Assembly: GCA_003254885.1 (NCBI GenBank)
Contig: QANT01008032.1
Coordinates: 1 to 64,000, forward strand
Reading direction: 5' to 3'
Origin: Purshia tridentata
Taxonomy: Eukaryota > Streptophyta > Magnoliopsida > Rosales > Rosaceae
DNA length: 64,000 bases
Shown here: in pieces, positions 63,501 through 64,000 of the stretch
Layout: each line of letters begins with the position of its first letter
Numbering within the stretch: the first letter of the stretch is position 1
Notes under the pieces: model-generated
Seen by the model: only the letters and a program-made list of their open reading frames with translations
Database searches by the model: none
What the model was told of the DNA's origin: nothing
Program-made: the position numbers and the translations under genes

Positions 63501-64000
63501 GTAATAGTTTTTTTTTTGACCAAACCAATCAGTAATAGTTTAATTTGGCTAAACGATGATATTTTTACTTTGAAGTACTATCCTTTTGGAATTTCCATAA
63601 ATTCAGCATTACCCTTTGTTTCTTTCTTTCTTTTGTTTTGGGGGGTAGGGTAATAATATTAATTCCCTTTCCTCCACTCAAAGGGTAAATTTTGACGCAA
63701 TATGAAATAGAAGTTTAACTCGTGCCATCTTCACATTCGATTTTACAATTTTAATTGTTAGAATTAGAGAATAAAATTCAAAAATAATTTACAAAGAACA
63801 TAGAGACTCAAGGAGTTTTTAATATAAGATTTTATACTCTCGAACTATCTATTAGTACATTAATGATTGTTTTGAAGGGTAACTATGTTTATACCCAAAA
63901 AATGTAATTTCATTTTATGTGTATGTAATGTAGCCTTGTAGGTATATAATGGGAGTGATAATTTATGATCCACCTTATAGCTTATAGCAGGTCATCTGGT
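60543..64000. other. Gene-poor DNA upstream of MIR319
   Basis: No protein gene is supported. About 60543-62300 is the likely pri-miR319 leader and promoter territory, given the direction of transcription. A 110-bp tandem duplication lies at 63018-63237. The remainder is AT-rich with short microsatellites. Confidence 0.4.
63018..63237. repeat. 110-bp tandem duplication
   Basis: The unit beginning 'ctctctttctctctatctga' at 63018 recurs at 63128 with about three differences. It ends in a T-run followed by 'aagga'. The high identity indicates a recent event. Confidence 0.9.

Overview
This 64 kb window is nuclear DNA from a flowering plant. Its genes carry many GT-AG introns, the intergenic DNA is AT-rich, and the proteins are plant families: COP1-interacting protein 7, RAF2, DRP4, CYP714, ATG18 and miR319. 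The proteins look like a woody rosid, most likely Rosaceae and perhaps Prunus. That placement is inferred from familiarity, not from a search.

Layout, left to right: an intronless dynamin-related GTPase of the DRP4 type (1889-3898, +); a palindrome-rich repeat block (about 5870-6510); a RAF2/pterin-dehydratase-like plastid protein (7726-8751, +); a 16-exon SMYD4-like TPR/MYND/SET protein (9356-14716, +); and, convergent with it, a COP1-interacting protein 7 homologue (16005-20702, -). Next comes a conserved beta-propeller-like protein of unknown role (22938-26086, -). A gene-poor stretch with two inverted-repeat DNA elements follows (26.1-31.8 kb). Then lie a CYP714-type cytochrome P450 (31849-35218, +), a region of exon-like fragments that do not assemble (36.2-38.2 kb), a divergent bromodomain protein with an internally repeated tail (39778-44333, +), a GNAT acetyltransferase (44627-46093, +) and a C2-domain protein (46677-47868, +). 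A probable plastid alpha/beta-hydrolase (48242-50695, -) sits head-to-head with a quinone oxidoreductase-like gene (50881-53358, +). The last protein gene is the autophagy PROPPIN ATG18 (54640-56957, -). The right end is gene-poor. It holds a MITE with hAT-like ends and a MIR319 precursor on the minus strand (about 60330-60542).

Exon junctions were chosen by eye from GT/AG sites, reading phase and family resemblance. For all ten spliced genes the exon lengths sum to a whole number of codons. The neighbours do not form a pathway; this is an ordinary euchromatic gene series. The most distinctive items are MIR319, two small DNA transposons whose target-site duplications can be read directly, the 185-bp divergent promoter at 50.8 kb, the degenerate active site of the RAF2-like protein, and the three 54-residue repeats in the bromodomain protein. 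No complete virus-like or LTR element was seen, and nothing resembling a wholly new multi-gene system.
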